From: JAABVD01 sp965204545
Lineage (GTDB): Bacteria > Verrucomicrobiota > Verrucomicrobiia > Opitutales > UBA2995
Length of the DNA stretch: 64,000 nt
Assembly (NCBI GenBank): GCA_965204545.1
Contig: CBDBFA010000003.1
Location: forward strand, 496,001 to 560,000
Direction: 5' to 3'
The position numbers and the translations under genes are program-made. Numbering within the stretch: the stretch's first letter is position 1; each line of letters starts with the position of its first letter. Shown one piece after another: positions 51,220-60,295 of this stretch. Below the pieces are notes generated by a model. That model had not been told where the DNA came from. It saw only the letters and a program-made list of their open reading frames with translations, and ran no database searches.

Positions 51220-52607
51220 ACTGCCCGCAATGAATAGTGCTCCTTCTTTAATTCCTCATAAATTGTCTCCAACATGTAAGCGCGACTACCTTTGAGAAAT
51301 ACGGCGCCCTTACCCTCTCGCAAGAATTGGACCACCGCCTGTTTGTCTTCAAAAATGGTAACCTGGGATTCATCGCCTCCGGCCGTTTTATAACCGGCCA
51401 GAAACCCAAAAATCTCCCGTCCGGTAATGAACAGGTGATCTTCCGGACGCATTTGAAAGGACTGTCCCAGTTGCCAGTGATACTCCTCGGTGTAAGGGCC
51501 CAACTCGCCCATGCCACCCAACACGTAATACCGAGGCGTTTCCTCCGGGGTGATGGCATGGAAATGGTCCAGTGAATCCCGCATGCTCAGGGGGTTGGAA
51601 TTATAGCAATCGATAAAGAAACTCAGATCCCCTATCCAGGCGCGCTCTCCCCGGAGGAGACCCGGTTTCCACAACTTTAATCGGGTTTGAAGCAGATGGG
51701 CGTCGATTCCCAACTCCAATCCCAACAGTAAGGCCAAAACCGTGTTTCGAGCCATGCCTTCACTCATGCGGCTTTGCTGAAATTTCAAGTCGGGCCCTTT
51801 TTCGCGATGCAGGTAAACCCGCGTCATGCCCGCATGGTGCTCAATTTCAAAATGCCGGAACCGGACATTTTCCGGATAGCTCATACCCGATTCGGGTGTT
51901 CCCACGGCGAGGAGCGGCGTTTCCAAGGCTTGGAAGGCGGCGAATTGAAAACAAGTCGTTGGCAGAACGGTCAATTTTTGGGTGGCCGCAGCCATGGCGG
52001 CTTTTTCGAAGGCTACTTCCTCGATGGAACCAATCCCTTGGAGGTGGGCCGGCGCAACGGTGGTTATCACCGAATAATCGGGCCCGGTAAGGTTGGCCAA
52101 TTCGGCAATCTCACCCGGTTTATTCATACCCACCTCCACAACAGCATGGGTATGGCCGGGACGGAGACGGGAAAGGGTCAGGGGCACCCCGAGATGGTTG
52201 TTCAGGTTTCCCTGAGTCTTAAGCGTGGTGGTGGGAAGCAACTGTGTCAGCAGGTCCTTGGTGGAGGTTTTTCCGCAACTTCCAGTCACACCGATGACCA
52301 ATCCCCCGAATCCCTTGCGGTGATTTCCAGCAATTTTCTGCAGGGCTTGCAAAGGATTTTCCACCACCAGTTGCGGGATATCGACACGGTCGATTTCCCT
52401 GGAAACCAAAGCCGCCGCCGCTCCGTTCGATTGGGCGCTGCTCACAAAATCGTGGCCATCGCGCTCACTGGTGGCCAGTGCCACAAACATCTGCCCGGAA
52501 CGAACGATCCTGCTGTCGATATTAAATGCGGTTATTCCCTCCGGAGGGCGTTTATTCCACCTCCCTCCGGTCCAAACGGCAAATGGTCGAGTCGAAAGTA
52601 AACTCAC
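51213..52607 (-). CDS. murF: UDP-MurNAc-tripeptide:D-Ala-D-Ala ligase MurF
   Basis: A 464-residue Mur ligase. FNIDSRIVRSGQMFVAL is the N-terminal uridine-binding domain, VIGVTGSCGKTSTKDLLTQL the ATP loop (cysteine in place of the usual N), VEVGMNKPGEIAELANLTGP the central signature, and FIDCYNSNPLSMRDSLDHF the MurF-type YN-NP motif. It attaches D-Ala-D-Ala to complete the pentapeptide. Its start overlaps the murE stop by 4 bases. Confidence 0.96.
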   Translation of the reverse strand: MSLLSTRPFAVWTGGRWNKRPPEGITAFNIDSRIVRSGQMFVALATSERDGHDFVSSAQSNGAAAALVSREIDRVDIPQLVVENPLQALQKIAGNHRKGFGGLVIGVTGSCGKTSTKDLLTQLLPTTTLKTQGNLNNHLGVPLTLSRLRPGHTHAVVEVGMNKPGEIAELANLTGPDYSVITTVAPAHLQGIGSIEEVAFEKAAMAAATQKLTVLPTTCFQFAAFQALETPLLAVGTPESGMSYPENVRFRHFEIEHHAGMTRVYLHREKGPDLKFQQSRMSEGMARNTVLALLLGLELGIDAHLLQTRLKLWKPGLLRGERAWIGDLSFFIDCYNSNPLSMRDSLDHFHAITPEETPRYYVLGGMGELGPYTEEYHWQLGQSFQMRPEDHLFITGREIFGFLAGYKTAGGDESQVTIFEDKQAVVQFLREGKGAVFLKGSRAYMLETIYEELKKEHYSLRAVC

Positions 52608-54211
52608 GGGATTCCAGCTTTAACCAACTGCTTGAGTTCCAATAGTTCGCGTGTTACCAGGCGGTCGTCGAAGGGGACGATTCTATCCTTGAATTCCTGA
52701 ACGGTTTCATGCCCCTTCCCCGCAACCAGAACGGTATCTCCCGCTTGAGCGACGTCGAGGGCTCGACTGATAGCGGCCCGGCGGTCCGGAATGAATTCAA
52801 CCTTCCCCGGATCCGAAACTCCCTCCTTCATATCCTGAAAGATGTCCTCGATGGATTCGGAACGGGGATTGTCGGAGGTGGCGCAAATATGGTCGGCATA
52901 CCTTTGAGCAACCTTCATCATGAGCCTGCGCTTGTCCCGGTCGCGGCATCCCCCGCAGCCGAAAACCAACACCACCCTGCCCCGCGTTATTTCCCTCAAC
53001 ATTCCCAGGGCGTTTGCCAAAGCGTCGTCCGTATGGGCGTAATCCACAAAAACGTCAAAATCTCCGGTGGATTGGAGGCGCTCCATCCTCCCGGGAACGC
53101 CGGGAAAGGATTCCATTTCCGGCCCGATATCGGAAAGCGCAATTCCATAGGCCTTGCAGACGGCCAGTGCGGCCAGAATATTGCTGACATTGTAAGGCCC
53201 GGGCAGACGGGTGGAAAAGACTACCGACTCCGGTCCCGATTGAACGACCACTTTGGAACCGTGGTGAGAACAATCATAAGTCCGGGCCCACAGATCGGCC
53301 TTCTCATCCCTCAATGAAAACGTGATCACCCGAATGCCATTCTCCAGTTCCCCCACCAGACGACGGCCATAGGGATCATCACAGTTGATCACCGCTATTT
53401 TCGGCCCCTCTCCCGTTTTCGATCTGAAGAGACGCCGTTTGACCTGGTAATAGGTTTCGAGGTCCCCGTGATAATCCAGGTGGTCCTGCGTCAAATTGAG
53501 AAATACACCCACATCGAAGGATAATCCAAACACGCGGGATTGGTCGATACCATGCGAGCTCACTTCCATGACGGCCCACCGGCAACCGCCTTGCACCATT
53601 TGCCGCAACAGAGAAAAGGTATCGATTGCTTCGGGAGTCGTCTTGAAGGAGGGTATGGTCCGCTTTCCCAGGTCATACTGAACAGTCCCTATCAACCCGG
53701 CCCCACCTCTGCCAAAATGCCGGCTGAGCAGGTACTGCAAAACGTAGGCTACCGTCGTTTTGCCATTGGTACCGGTTATGCCGGCAACGCGGAGTTGTTC
53801 GTCGGGACATCCGTAATAGTTCCGGGCGACTTGGGCCACCACCTGGCGTATGGAAGCCACTTGAATCGAAGCCGTGCACCCCCGTGGCATAGGCGCATCT
53901 TCCGACACCACTGCCACAGCTCCCCCGTCAATGGCCTGCTCGATATAAAACCTTCCATGGGTGCGCAGACCGGGGATGGCAAAAAATACAGCGCCGGGAG
54001 TGACCCGGCGGCTGTCCGTAACCAGAGACGAAACCGGCTTGCTCAAATCACCCCTGCTGGCAATTCGGATCGGTTCGGGAAACAGCGTCCTCAGAGTGGC
54101 CGGCAAGGTCTTTTGCCTGGGAACCACGGTCCTGAATCCATTGTTTACCCGACTTCCAATCTGCAAACGGCTCCCGTTTTTTGGTATTTCAACGTCGACA
54201 AATCCATTCAT
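52604..54211 (-). CDS. murE: UDP-MurNAc-L-Ala-D-Glu:meso-DAP ligase MurE
   Basis: A 535-residue Mur ligase, about 40 residues longer than E. coli MurE because of an N-terminal extension before SSLVTDSRRVTPGAVFFAIP. ATP loop is VAGITGTNGKTTVAYVLQYL. The specificity loop reads ATSDNPRSESIEDIF; the DNPR motif is the mark of enzymes that add meso-diaminopimelate, so the wall is of the DAP type. GKGHETVQEF is the C-terminal signature. Starts 9 bases after the ftsI stop. Confidence 0.96.
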   Translation of the reverse strand: MNGFVDVEIPKNGSRLQIGSRVNNGFRTVVPRQKTLPATLRTLFPEPIRIASRGDLSKPVSSLVTDSRRVTPGAVFFAIPGLRTHGRFYIEQAIDGGAVAVVSEDAPMPRGCTASIQVASIRQVVAQVARNYYGCPDEQLRVAGITGTNGKTTVAYVLQYLLSRHFGRGGAGLIGTVQYDLGKRTIPSFKTTPEAIDTFSLLRQMVQGGCRWAVMEVSSHGIDQSRVFGLSFDVGVFLNLTQDHLDYHGDLETYYQVKRRLFRSKTGEGPKIAVINCDDPYGRRLVGELENGIRVITFSLRDEKADLWARTYDCSHHGSKVVVQSGPESVVFSTRLPGPYNVSNILAALAVCKAYGIALSDIGPEMESFPGVPGRMERLQSTGDFDVFVDYAHTDDALANALGMLREITRGRVVLVFGCGGCRDRDKRRLMMKVAQRYADHICATSDNPRSESIEDIFQDMKEGVSDPGKVEFIPDRRAAISRALDVAQAGDTVLVAGKGHETVQEFKDRIVPFDDRLVTRELLELKQLVKAGIP

Positions 54212-54220
54212 GAGAAAGTT

Positions 54221-55993
54221 CTAGTTTTCGTCCATTGCGTAAGAGCGCACTGGGGAGTGGGGAGAAATCCCCCTTATGTGAATCAACTGTTCAGCCACTC
54301 TTTTGAAAACCGGGGCCGCCACCCGGCCGCCATAGGCCGTAAAACGGGTCTTCGGATTGTCGATGACGACCGTGATGACCAATCGTGGATCCCCGGCCGG
54401 AAAGTATCCGACGAAAGAGGCCACGTGTTCGGTGTTGGAGTACTCGCCGGTTTTCATGATTTTTTGGGTCGTTCCCGTTTTTCCGGCTACTTGCATTCCG
54501 GAAATATGGGCGTTGCGCGCCGTGCCTCCCGGACCGACGGCCTTGACCAGGAATTCCGACAAGTTGCGGGCAACTGTAGATGAAATGACCCTGCGCTTGG
54601 CTTTGGGCTCGTATTCGGCAATGGTTTTGCCCTCCGTATCCTCTACCCGGGAAATAATCATGGGCTCCATGATTACCCCGTCGTTGGCCAATACCGTCAT
54701 GGCCATGTGCATTTGCAATGGCGTGCATGCGACTGCGTGGCCCATGGGTAACCGACTAATGGTCAATCCATCCCATTGGCTCGGCTTATGTAAAATACCC
54801 GGAACCTCTCCACTGAGAGGGAAGCCGGTCTTTTCACCAAAGCCAAATGCGCGGGCATAGTTGTAAAGCCGGTGGTCGCCCAGCATCATGCCGATATAAG
54901 CGGAACCGCGATTGCTGGAAAAAGCCACTACGTCGCGCACCGCAAGATGAGCGAAATCCTTATAATCCTGGGGAAGCGTAATGATGCGGCCCTGGTAGCG
55001 TACACGATCCAGAGAGCAGTCGATTTGGCGGTCGGGACTGACTATCTCTTCCGATAAGGCAGCGGAAACCGGGACGATTTTAAAGGTGGAACCCGGCTCG
55101 TAAATGTCGGTTATGGCCCGGTTTCTTCGATGGGACAAAGGGTATTTCGCCATGTTGTAAAATTCGTTCGGATCGTAATTGGGCCAGTTACCCAGTCCCA
55201 GTATGAACCCGGTGGAAGGATCACTCACTATAATGGTGGCGCCATCCGGTCTCATGGCGGCGATTTTCCTGAGTTCCACGTCTATGACGTGTTGAACCAT
55301 CAGGTCGAGGGTTAGAAAAACATGAAATCCATCCACGGGATCTACCTGGCGCTTGCGAAACTGTACCAATTCCTGGCGCTTGCCGTCGTACTCGGTTTCC
55401 AACCAGCCGTCCTGCCCGCTTAAATAAAAATCCATGGCCAACTCCACTCCGGTAACCGGCTTCAGCTCCTTGTTGACGAAACCCAGAATGTGGGCTGCAT
55501 GGGTTTTACCGGGATAAACCCGCCTGTAGTGGAGGTTCCCGTACACTCCATCGATTTGCAGAGCCTTGATCTCCTCGTAGCCTACTTCCGTGATATCCTC
55601 CGCCAACATTCTCCATCGAACCTGAGTTTCCACCCCGTTAATCACCCGCAAACCGGGTTCCATTTTCTGGGACAGTTCCTGGTAGGGGATACCCAATAAT
55701 TGGGCCAGCTTTGGCCAGTTGGGTTTATCCTCGGGATCGAGGGACTCGGGATCGACCCCCACCTGCCAAAACATGTTGGTAGCGGCCAGTAGATTGTGCC
55801 TTGCGTCGTATATATTTCCACGCTTGGCCTCAATTACCTCAAATTTAGTGCGAATCCGCTCACTTTCCTCGGCCAATTCCCCACTGCCCCCGAGTTGCAG
55901 ATTGGCCAGGCGTAGCAAAACCGCAGAAAATCCTGCCACGAAGGCAGAAAAGACCAAAAGAAGGCGAATTACCGATATGCCTCCCCGGGCCAT
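54221..55993 (-). CDS. ftsI: septal transpeptidase FtsI (PBP3, class B)
   Basis: A 590-residue class B penicillin-binding protein: one N-terminal membrane helix (VIRLLLVFSAFVAGFSAVLL), a pedestal domain beginning EAKRGNIYDARHNLLAATN, and the transpeptidase domain with S302-TFK, S359-SN and K505-TGTT. It cross-links septal peptidoglycan in partnership with FtsW. The C-terminus is short and has no PASTA domain. It begins one base after the ftsL-like stop. Confidence 0.97.
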   Translation of the reverse strand: MARGGISVIRLLLVFSAFVAGFSAVLLRLANLQLGGSGELAEESERIRTKFEVIEAKRGNIYDARHNLLAATNMFWQVGVDPESLDPEDKPNWPKLAQLLGIPYQELSQKMEPGLRVINGVETQVRWRMLAEDITEVGYEEIKALQIDGVYGNLHYRRVYPGKTHAAHILGFVNKELKPVTGVELAMDFYLSGQDGWLETEYDGKRQELVQFRKRQVDPVDGFHVFLTLDLMVQHVIDVELRKIAAMRPDGATIIVSDPSTGFILGLGNWPNYDPNEFYNMAKYPLSHRRNRAITDIYEPGSTFKIVPVSAALSEEIVSPDRQIDCSLDRVRYQGRIITLPQDYKDFAHLAVRDVVAFSSNRGSAYIGMMLGDHRLYNYARAFGFGEKTGFPLSGEVPGILHKPSQWDGLTISRLPMGHAVACTPLQMHMAMTVLANDGVIMEPMIISRVEDTEGKTIAEYEPKAKRRVISSTVARNLSEFLVKAVGPGGTARNAHISGMQVAGKTGTTQKIMKTGEYSNTEHVASFVGYFPAGDPRLVITVVIDNPKTRFTAYGGRVAAPVFKRVAEQLIHIRGISPHSPVRSYAMDEN

Positions 55994-55994
55994 G

Positions 55995-56387
55995 TCAATC
56001 CTTGCCTTGGACCTTGCCCAGTTCCCATGGCGACTTTACCCCTCGGGGTTGATTGTCCAGACCGGTGTAGTAAGGGCTTTCCAGCGATTTATCTACGGAA
56101 CGAACCACAATGATGCGGCTCTCCAGAGGGGGGCCCAAACGGAGATTTGACACGGCAACCAAACCTTGGAGGTGTTCCGGATTCAACGCATGGGCCAATT
56201 CGGTGTCCTGAGTGTCCTTACGGCGCTCCAACTCTTCCAATTGTAATTCAGCTTTCCGGATCCCCTCGCCGACGGACCGAATCTCACGCTTCCAATGCAC
56301 CGTCATCATGCCTACGGCGAGCAAGCCTATGAGGGAGAAAAAGGTTATGGTGAGAATCCAACGGGAATAATTTAAACGGTTTTTCAT
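55995..56387 (-). CDS. FtsL-like division protein
   Basis: A 130-residue bitopic protein with a short cytoplasmic N-terminus, one membrane helix (WILTITFFSLIGLLAVGMM) and a coiled-coil segment (IRKAELQLEELERRKDTQ). Sequence similarity to FtsL is low, as usual for this family, but the gene lies exactly in the ftsL position between rsmH and ftsI. FtsL with FtsB and FtsQ activates FtsWI. The C-terminal 45 residues (LESRIIVVRSVDKSLESPYY onwards) are of unknown function. Confidence 0.75.
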   Translation of the reverse strand: MKNRLNYSRWILTITFFSLIGLLAVGMMTVHWKREIRSVGEGIRKAELQLEELERRKDTQDTELAHALNPEHLQGLVAVSNLRLGPPLESRIIVVRSVDKSLESPYYTGLDNQPRGVKSPWELGKVQGKD

Positions 56388-56390
56388 AAT

Positions 56391-57359
56391 TCAATTTAGT
56401 CCAATCTGTTTGCGGACCGCGCGCAGCTTGGCCGAACGCGACCGGGGGTTATGGGCCATTTCCGCTTCAGACGCCGTAATGGGTTTTCGCGTCAATGCTT
56501 TGGCAACGGCCGATCGCATCTGAGCGGGAGTGGAATCATTCCGGTCCAGAGGTTGACCGCAGAGATGCCGAAAATAGCGTTTTACTATCCGGTCCTCCAA
56601 AGAATGAAAACTGATGGCAGCAAGCACTCCGCCCGGGACGAGTAAGGCAAATGCCTTGGGCAATGCAGATTCGATCCGCTCAAGTTCGCGATTAATCGCG
56701 ATTCTCACTCCCTGAAAGGTTTTGGTAGCAGGGTGTATCTTACTCCGTCTCCGGACGGGTGCTGGGATTGTATTGGAAATTAGCTTTGCCAGAGAGGAAG
56801 TGTTACCGAGTGCGCCCGTACCGCGGGCTGCCAGAATGGCCCTCACCACCTGCTTCCAGGCCTTTTCCTCTCCGTATTCCTTGACCGCCCGCACGAGTTC
56901 ATTCCTCGGCGCGGTCTCCAGAAATTCAGCGGCTGTTTGACCCTCACGGGGATTGATCCGCATATCGGCCGGAGCGGGCTGGCGGAAGGTAAAGCCACGC
57001 TCCGGCTGGTCCAAATGGAAGGAGGAAACTCCGTAATCAAACAATACCCCGTCAAACTCATCCTCCTCTACGCGATCGAGATCGGAAAAGTTCAGATCGT
57101 AAAATTGGAACCGGCCCGGGTATTGCTTGCTAAATTCACGCGCTCGATCCGCGGCCTCCGGATCACAGTCAATGGCGACCACCGTTACCGCTTCCTCCGA
57201 TTGCAAAAGGGCGCGAGTGTGCCCCCCTCCTCCAAAGGTGGCATCCAAATACCGCCTCCCCGAGGTTCCCAACAATAGCCCCAGCGCCTCCCGGAGCAAT
57301 ACCGGGAGGTGCTCTTGGCCTTTAGCAATACTGGCAGGGCTATCCGATCCGCAAAACAT
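56391..57359 (-). CDS. rsmH: 16S rRNA (cytosine-1402-N4) methyltransferase RsmH
   Basis: A 322-residue methyltransferase (MraW). The SAM-binding motif is YLDATFGGGGHTRALLQSEE; GVLFDYGVSSFHLDQPERGF, AISFHSLEDRIVKRYFRHLC and NPRSRSAKLRAVRK are specific for RsmH. It methylates N4 of C1402 in 16S rRNA and is the usual second gene of dcw clusters. A 102-base gap separates it from mraZ. Confidence 0.97.
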   Translation of the reverse strand: MFCGSDSPASIAKGQEHLPVLLREALGLLLGTSGRRYLDATFGGGGHTRALLQSEEAVTVVAIDCDPEAADRAREFSKQYPGRFQFYDLNFSDLDRVEEDEFDGVLFDYGVSSFHLDQPERGFTFRQPAPADMRINPREGQTAAEFLETAPRNELVRAVKEYGEEKAWKQVVRAILAARGTGALGNTSSLAKLISNTIPAPVRRRSKIHPATKTFQGVRIAINRELERIESALPKAFALLVPGGVLAAISFHSLEDRIVKRYFRHLCGQPLDRNDSTPAQMRSAVAKALTRKPITASEAEMAHNPRSRSAKLRAVRKQIGLN

Positions 57360-57461
57360 TAGTCAAAAAATTTCCAGCAAACCTCCGGACCCCCTTCCAA
57401 AATCCCGGGAAGGGCTTCCAGGCAATGGGGAATTGAATCCGTCTCATCATGCAAAAATCCA

Positions 57462-57947
57462 TTAGTTCATCCCCGTTTTCCAAATTTTCTTCATGACTTC
57501 CAAGGTCTCTCGCCCCTTCGCACCCAGGTCCAGGGCGTAGGGATTGTCTCGGAATGCGCCATAGCGGTCCGGATTCCACACCGCCCAGGCCCCGAACATG
57601 CCCACCAGTTGAACTTTTTTTTCCAGTCCCGCATGCTTTATCAGTTGAGGTGTGAGCACGATGCGACCGCTATTGTCGCAATACAGCATGTCGGACTGTT
57701 CCATGAGCGACATGAGGAAGTGCTGCCCCTTTAAATCGGTGGGGGAAATCGCTTCCATCGTCTCCTCCAATTGCTCGATCTTGCCGGGCGGACAAAACCA
57801 GACGTAACCCAGCGGATGCGGTATGGCCAGGTAAGCGGAATCCTCATCATCGCCGTCAAACCGCCACTTCTTAGGGACGGTAACCCGGTTTTTCGCGTCG
57901 AGGGAATGGACGTATCCCCCGGCAAATTTTCGATTTTTGAAGAGCAT
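57462..57947 (-). CDS. mraZ: transcriptional regulator MraZ
   Basis: A 161-residue protein with two AbrB-like beta domains: YVHSLDAKNRVTVPKKWR in the first and SDMLYCDNSGRIVLTPQLIK in the second, both carrying the DxxGR/DxKNR type motif. MraZ forms ring-shaped oligomers and represses the dcw operon through repeats in its own promoter. It is the first gene of the cluster. Slightly longer than the usual 145-150 residues. Confidence 0.95.
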   Translation of the reverse strand: MLFKNRKFAGGYVHSLDAKNRVTVPKKWRFDGDDEDSAYLAIPHPLGYVWFCPPGKIEQLEETMEAISPTDLKGQHFLMSLMEQSDMLYCDNSGRIVLTPQLIKHAGLEKKVQLVGMFGAWAVWNPDRYGAFRDNPYALDLGAKGRETLEVMKKIWKTGMN

Positions 57948-57951
57948 GACC

Positions 57952-58020
57952 GCACTTTATATGGGATGTAACGACATTTCTCCCCACTTTCCGACACATG
58001 TCAAGCTTTCAGGCCACTTT
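57952..58020 (-). promoter_or_regulatory. putative dcw promoter region with AAAGTG repeats
   Basis: On the minus strand upstream of mraZ lie three AAAGTG copies (58020-58014 AAAGTGG; 57990-57984 AAAGTGG; 57958-57952 AAAGTGC), spaced 30 and 32 bases, and a TTGACA hexamer at 58004-57999. AAAGTGG resembles the MraZ box known from Mollicutes, though there the copies are closer together. A good -10 at the right distance (only AGAAAT) is lacking. The 117-base gap also serves the divergent tlyA. Confidence 0.35.
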
Positions 58021-58064
58021 TGTGGTATTTTTTTGCGATTTTCTCTCGGATGTAGTGGATATGG

Positions 58065-58946
58065 TTGGTGAGCCGGAACCGCCTGCGATTAGACGAATTA
58101 TTAGTGGATCGTGGACTTTGCCCGAATCGCTCGAAGGCCAGGGGTCTGATCCTGTCCGGAAGAGTGCGCCGGGGAACGGAGGTCCTGGACAAGCCGGGCA
58201 AGCGGTATGACGACAAAATTCCGTTAACGTTGGAACGGCCTTTGCCCTATGTAAGTCGGGGCGGGCAGAAGCTGGACCGTTATCTCAAATCCTTCCCCAC
58301 GGAAATTCGGGGCAAGGTGGCGCTGGACGTGGGTGCCTCAACGGGTGGATTTACCGATTGCCTATTGCAAAAGGGGGCGCGCAAATGCGTGTGCGTCGAT
58401 GTGGGACGGGGTCAATTGCACTACAAATTGCGGCGGGACGACCGGGTGAAAAATTTGGAGAAGATAAATGCCCGCCATCTCACAGCCGATCAACTCCCCT
58501 ACTCCGTTTACGACTTGATCGTGATGGATTTATCCTTCATTTCTCTCACCAAAGTCCTCCCCGCGGTCTGGCCTCTGCTCCAGGTTGGGGGGAAGCTCAT
58601 AGCTTTGGTCAAACCTCAATTCGAAGCTGAGAAATCCATCGTCGACAAGGGGAAGGGCGTCATCCGCGACGAAGAGGTTCGCTTCAGGGTCCTGCTCGAC
58701 ATACAGGCTTGGGTGAAGGCTTCACTGGAAAACGCAGCATTGGAAGGCTGGGTGGAATCCCCCTTCGGTGGAGGTAACCGGAACCGGGAATACTTATTGG
58801 GAATCGTCAAAGCGCTTCGCGCCAAGAAAAGGCACAGAGGCACAGAGGCACAAAGGCACAAAGGCACAAAGGGAGTCGCCAATCTTGACCTTAATCCCGT
58901 TCCGCCGCCCACGAAGAACTGTAGGAGGAGCTTTACGCCCCGATAA
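58065..58946 (+). CDS. tlyA: TlyA-family rRNA 2'-O-methyltransferase
   Basis: A 293-residue protein starting at TTG 58065 or GTG 58068. The N-terminal S4 RNA-binding domain (LRLDELLVDRGLCPNRSKAR) is followed by an FtsJ-like methyltransferase (VALDVGASTGGFTDCLLQKG; VYDLIVMDLSFISLTKVLP; LVKPQFEAEK). TlyA methylates 16S and 23S rRNA ribose positions in some bacteria; in others its role is unproven. The true domain ends near LGIVKALRAKK; the last 38 residues (RHRGTEAQRHKGTKG and on) are encoded by an octamer microsatellite and a REP, whose sequence also supplies the stop. Confidence 0.92.
   Translation: MVSRNRLRLDELLVDRGLCPNRSKARGLILSGRVRRGTEVLDKPGKRYDDKIPLTLERPLPYVSRGGQKLDRYLKSFPTEIRGKVALDVGASTGGFTDCLLQKGARKCVCVDVGRGQLHYKLRRDDRVKNLEKINARHLTADQLPYSVYDLIVMDLSFISLTKVLPAVWPLLQVGGKLIALVKPQFEAEKSIVDKGKGVIRDEEVRFRVLLDIQAWVKASLENAALEGWVESPFGGGNRNREYLLGIVKALRAKKRHRGTEAQRHKGTKGVANLDLNPVPPPTKNCRRSFTPR
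58833..58872. repeat. octamer microsatellite, 5 units of CACARAGG
   Basis: Two CACAGAGG and three CACAAAGG units in a row, reverse complement of the TTTGTGCC-type array at 5306-5361. It is translated as part of the tlyA C-terminus. Confidence 0.93.
58921..58944 (+). repeat. REP-like element
   Basis: GTAGGAGGAGCTTTACGCCC then CGAT: the only REP-like copy right of 22.3 kb, worn in the stem. It overlaps the last codons of tlyA. Confidence 0.75.
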
Positions 58947-58990
58947 AGGCGCCGTTGGCGCCAAGTGGAAAGTAGGTGCCAACGGCGCCT
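58947..58990 (+). terminator. GC-rich inverted repeat after tlyA
   Basis: AGGCGCCGTTGGCGCC (58947-58962) pairs with GGTGCCAACGGCGCCT (58975-58990), one mismatch, loop of 12. It starts at the tlyA stop. There is no T-run, so it may be a repeat of the GGCGCC family and not a rho-independent terminator. Confidence 0.4.
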
Positions 58991-59111
58991 CATCCGTGTT
59001 AATCCGTCTTATCCGTGGTAGGTGTTAAGAATTTACCTGCTCCTTTATACTTCTTACTTCTTCCTTCTTACTTTTTCCTTCTTACTTCTTACTTTCCAAA
59101 ACTAAACCTGA

Positions 59112-59948
59112 ATGCATCCACTGGAATCCATCGCATTTTTCATCAATGAAACCAAATCGGGGGCTCCCGAATTGGCTGACTCTCTGGTCAAGTTGGCCGG
59201 AAACCTGTGCCATGAGGTTAGGGTCTCTTCGAAATACCCCGTTGAAGCGGGATTTTTGGACGGTATTTCGGCTTGTTGTGTAATTGGGGGGGATGGAACC
59301 TTGTTGAGTATTGCCAAGGAATGTTCCGAGCGGGAGGTGCCCGTAATCGGAATCAACCGAGGTAGCCTCGGCTTCCTGACCACCTTCTCCAGTTCCGAGG
59401 CCTCGGCTCAATTCTCCAAAGTTGTAGGAGGCGCCTACAGCGTCTCGCGGCGGACCATGTTACAGGCCTCAACCCACCATCGAAAAGCCTTGGCTTTAAA
59501 TGATGTTGTGATCAAGGAAATCCATTCCGGGGAGATGGTAAACCTGGAGGTATGCAACGAGGATGGACGCATTACCGATTTCCTGTGCGATGGAATCATT
59601 TTTTCTACTCCGACCGGCTCGACGGCCTACAACTTGTCTGCCGGCGGCCCTCTCATTCAACCGGAAGCGAAGGTAATTGCGCTCACCCCCATTTGCCCCC
59701 ACACCCTTTCCAATCGGTCGATCATATTCGACGCGGGAACCCGTTTGAAGGTGAGGGATGTATCCAAAACTAAAATCCTTCAGGTGCTGTTGGATGGACG
59801 CGAGAACCTGAAGGTCGATTCAGGGGGAGAAATTTCCATACAATTGGCTCCCAGCCATCTCAGCCTCATTCACCAGAGCAATTTCAAACACTTCGACGTG
59901 GTGAGAACAAAACTCAAGTGGAGTGGGAGTCATAGGAACCGGGACTGA
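59112..59948 (+). CDS. nadK: NAD kinase
   Basis: A 278-residue ATP-NAD kinase. The catalytic GGDGT motif is in CCVIGGDGTLLSIAKE, the NAD-binding N-E/D motif in KALALNDVVIKEI (D for E), and the conserved GSTAY block in IFSTPTGSTAYNLSAGGPLI. It phosphorylates NAD to NADP. The gene starts 12 bases after a T/C-rich ACTTCTTACTT-type run (59047-59097), with no clear ribosome site. Confidence 0.96.
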   Translation: MHPLESIAFFINETKSGAPELADSLVKLAGNLCHEVRVSSKYPVEAGFLDGISACCVIGGDGTLLSIAKECSEREVPVIGINRGSLGFLTTFSSSEASAQFSKVVGGAYSVSRRTMLQASTHHRKALALNDVVIKEIHSGEMVNLEVCNEDGRITDFLCDGIIFSTPTGSTAYNLSAGGPLIQPEAKVIALTPICPHTLSNRSIIFDAGTRLKVRDVSKTKILQVLLDGRENLKVDSGGEISIQLAPSHLSLIHQSNFKHFDVVRTKLKWSGSHRNRD

Positions 59949-60295
59949 CGGAACGGGAGCTTATGTCATGTCTCATTAATTCGTTCACGCAAACGGTAGG
60001 TATTTTAGAGGAAAGATTGGCCTTTGATATATTTGAATTCCTGGAGGGCGTTCTCCATTTACCATAACATCCTGTCCATCCTGTTCATCCATGTTTCAAT
60101 TGGAAGATGTCGCTTCGCTCGGTAACGATCACGATCTTGATCACGATCAAGATAGAGCTTCTGGAGCTTTTGCCCCTCTGTGTCCTCTGAGTTCTCTGTG
60201 GTGAGTTATTTAAGGGACATGGCATTAGCGAGGATACGGATCCCCTGTTGACAAAGATAGGGCCGATTCTATGGTGAGCGGTTTCTTTTCTCGGC
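59949..60295. repeat. intergenic region with dispersed repeats
   Basis: No gene is seen in about 350 bases. It holds phrase-like blocks (CCTGTCCATCCTGTTCATCC near 60070; CTCTGTGTCCTCTGAGTTC near 60175) and a GATCAN hexamer run (60127-60154). TTGACA at 60248-60253 and TATGGT at 60270-60275 (16-base spacing) form a plausible promoter for the following gene. Confidence 0.55.
60127..60154. repeat. GATCAN hexamer run
   Basis: GATCACGATCTTGATCACGA and onward: four to five head-to-tail hexamers of the form GATCNN. A matching run lies at 62070-62097, on the other side of the intervening gene. Confidence 0.75.

Noticed and set aside
53540..54583. Plus-strand frame of 347 codons across murE and ftsI
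   Set aside because: Antisense to two well-supported dcw genes.
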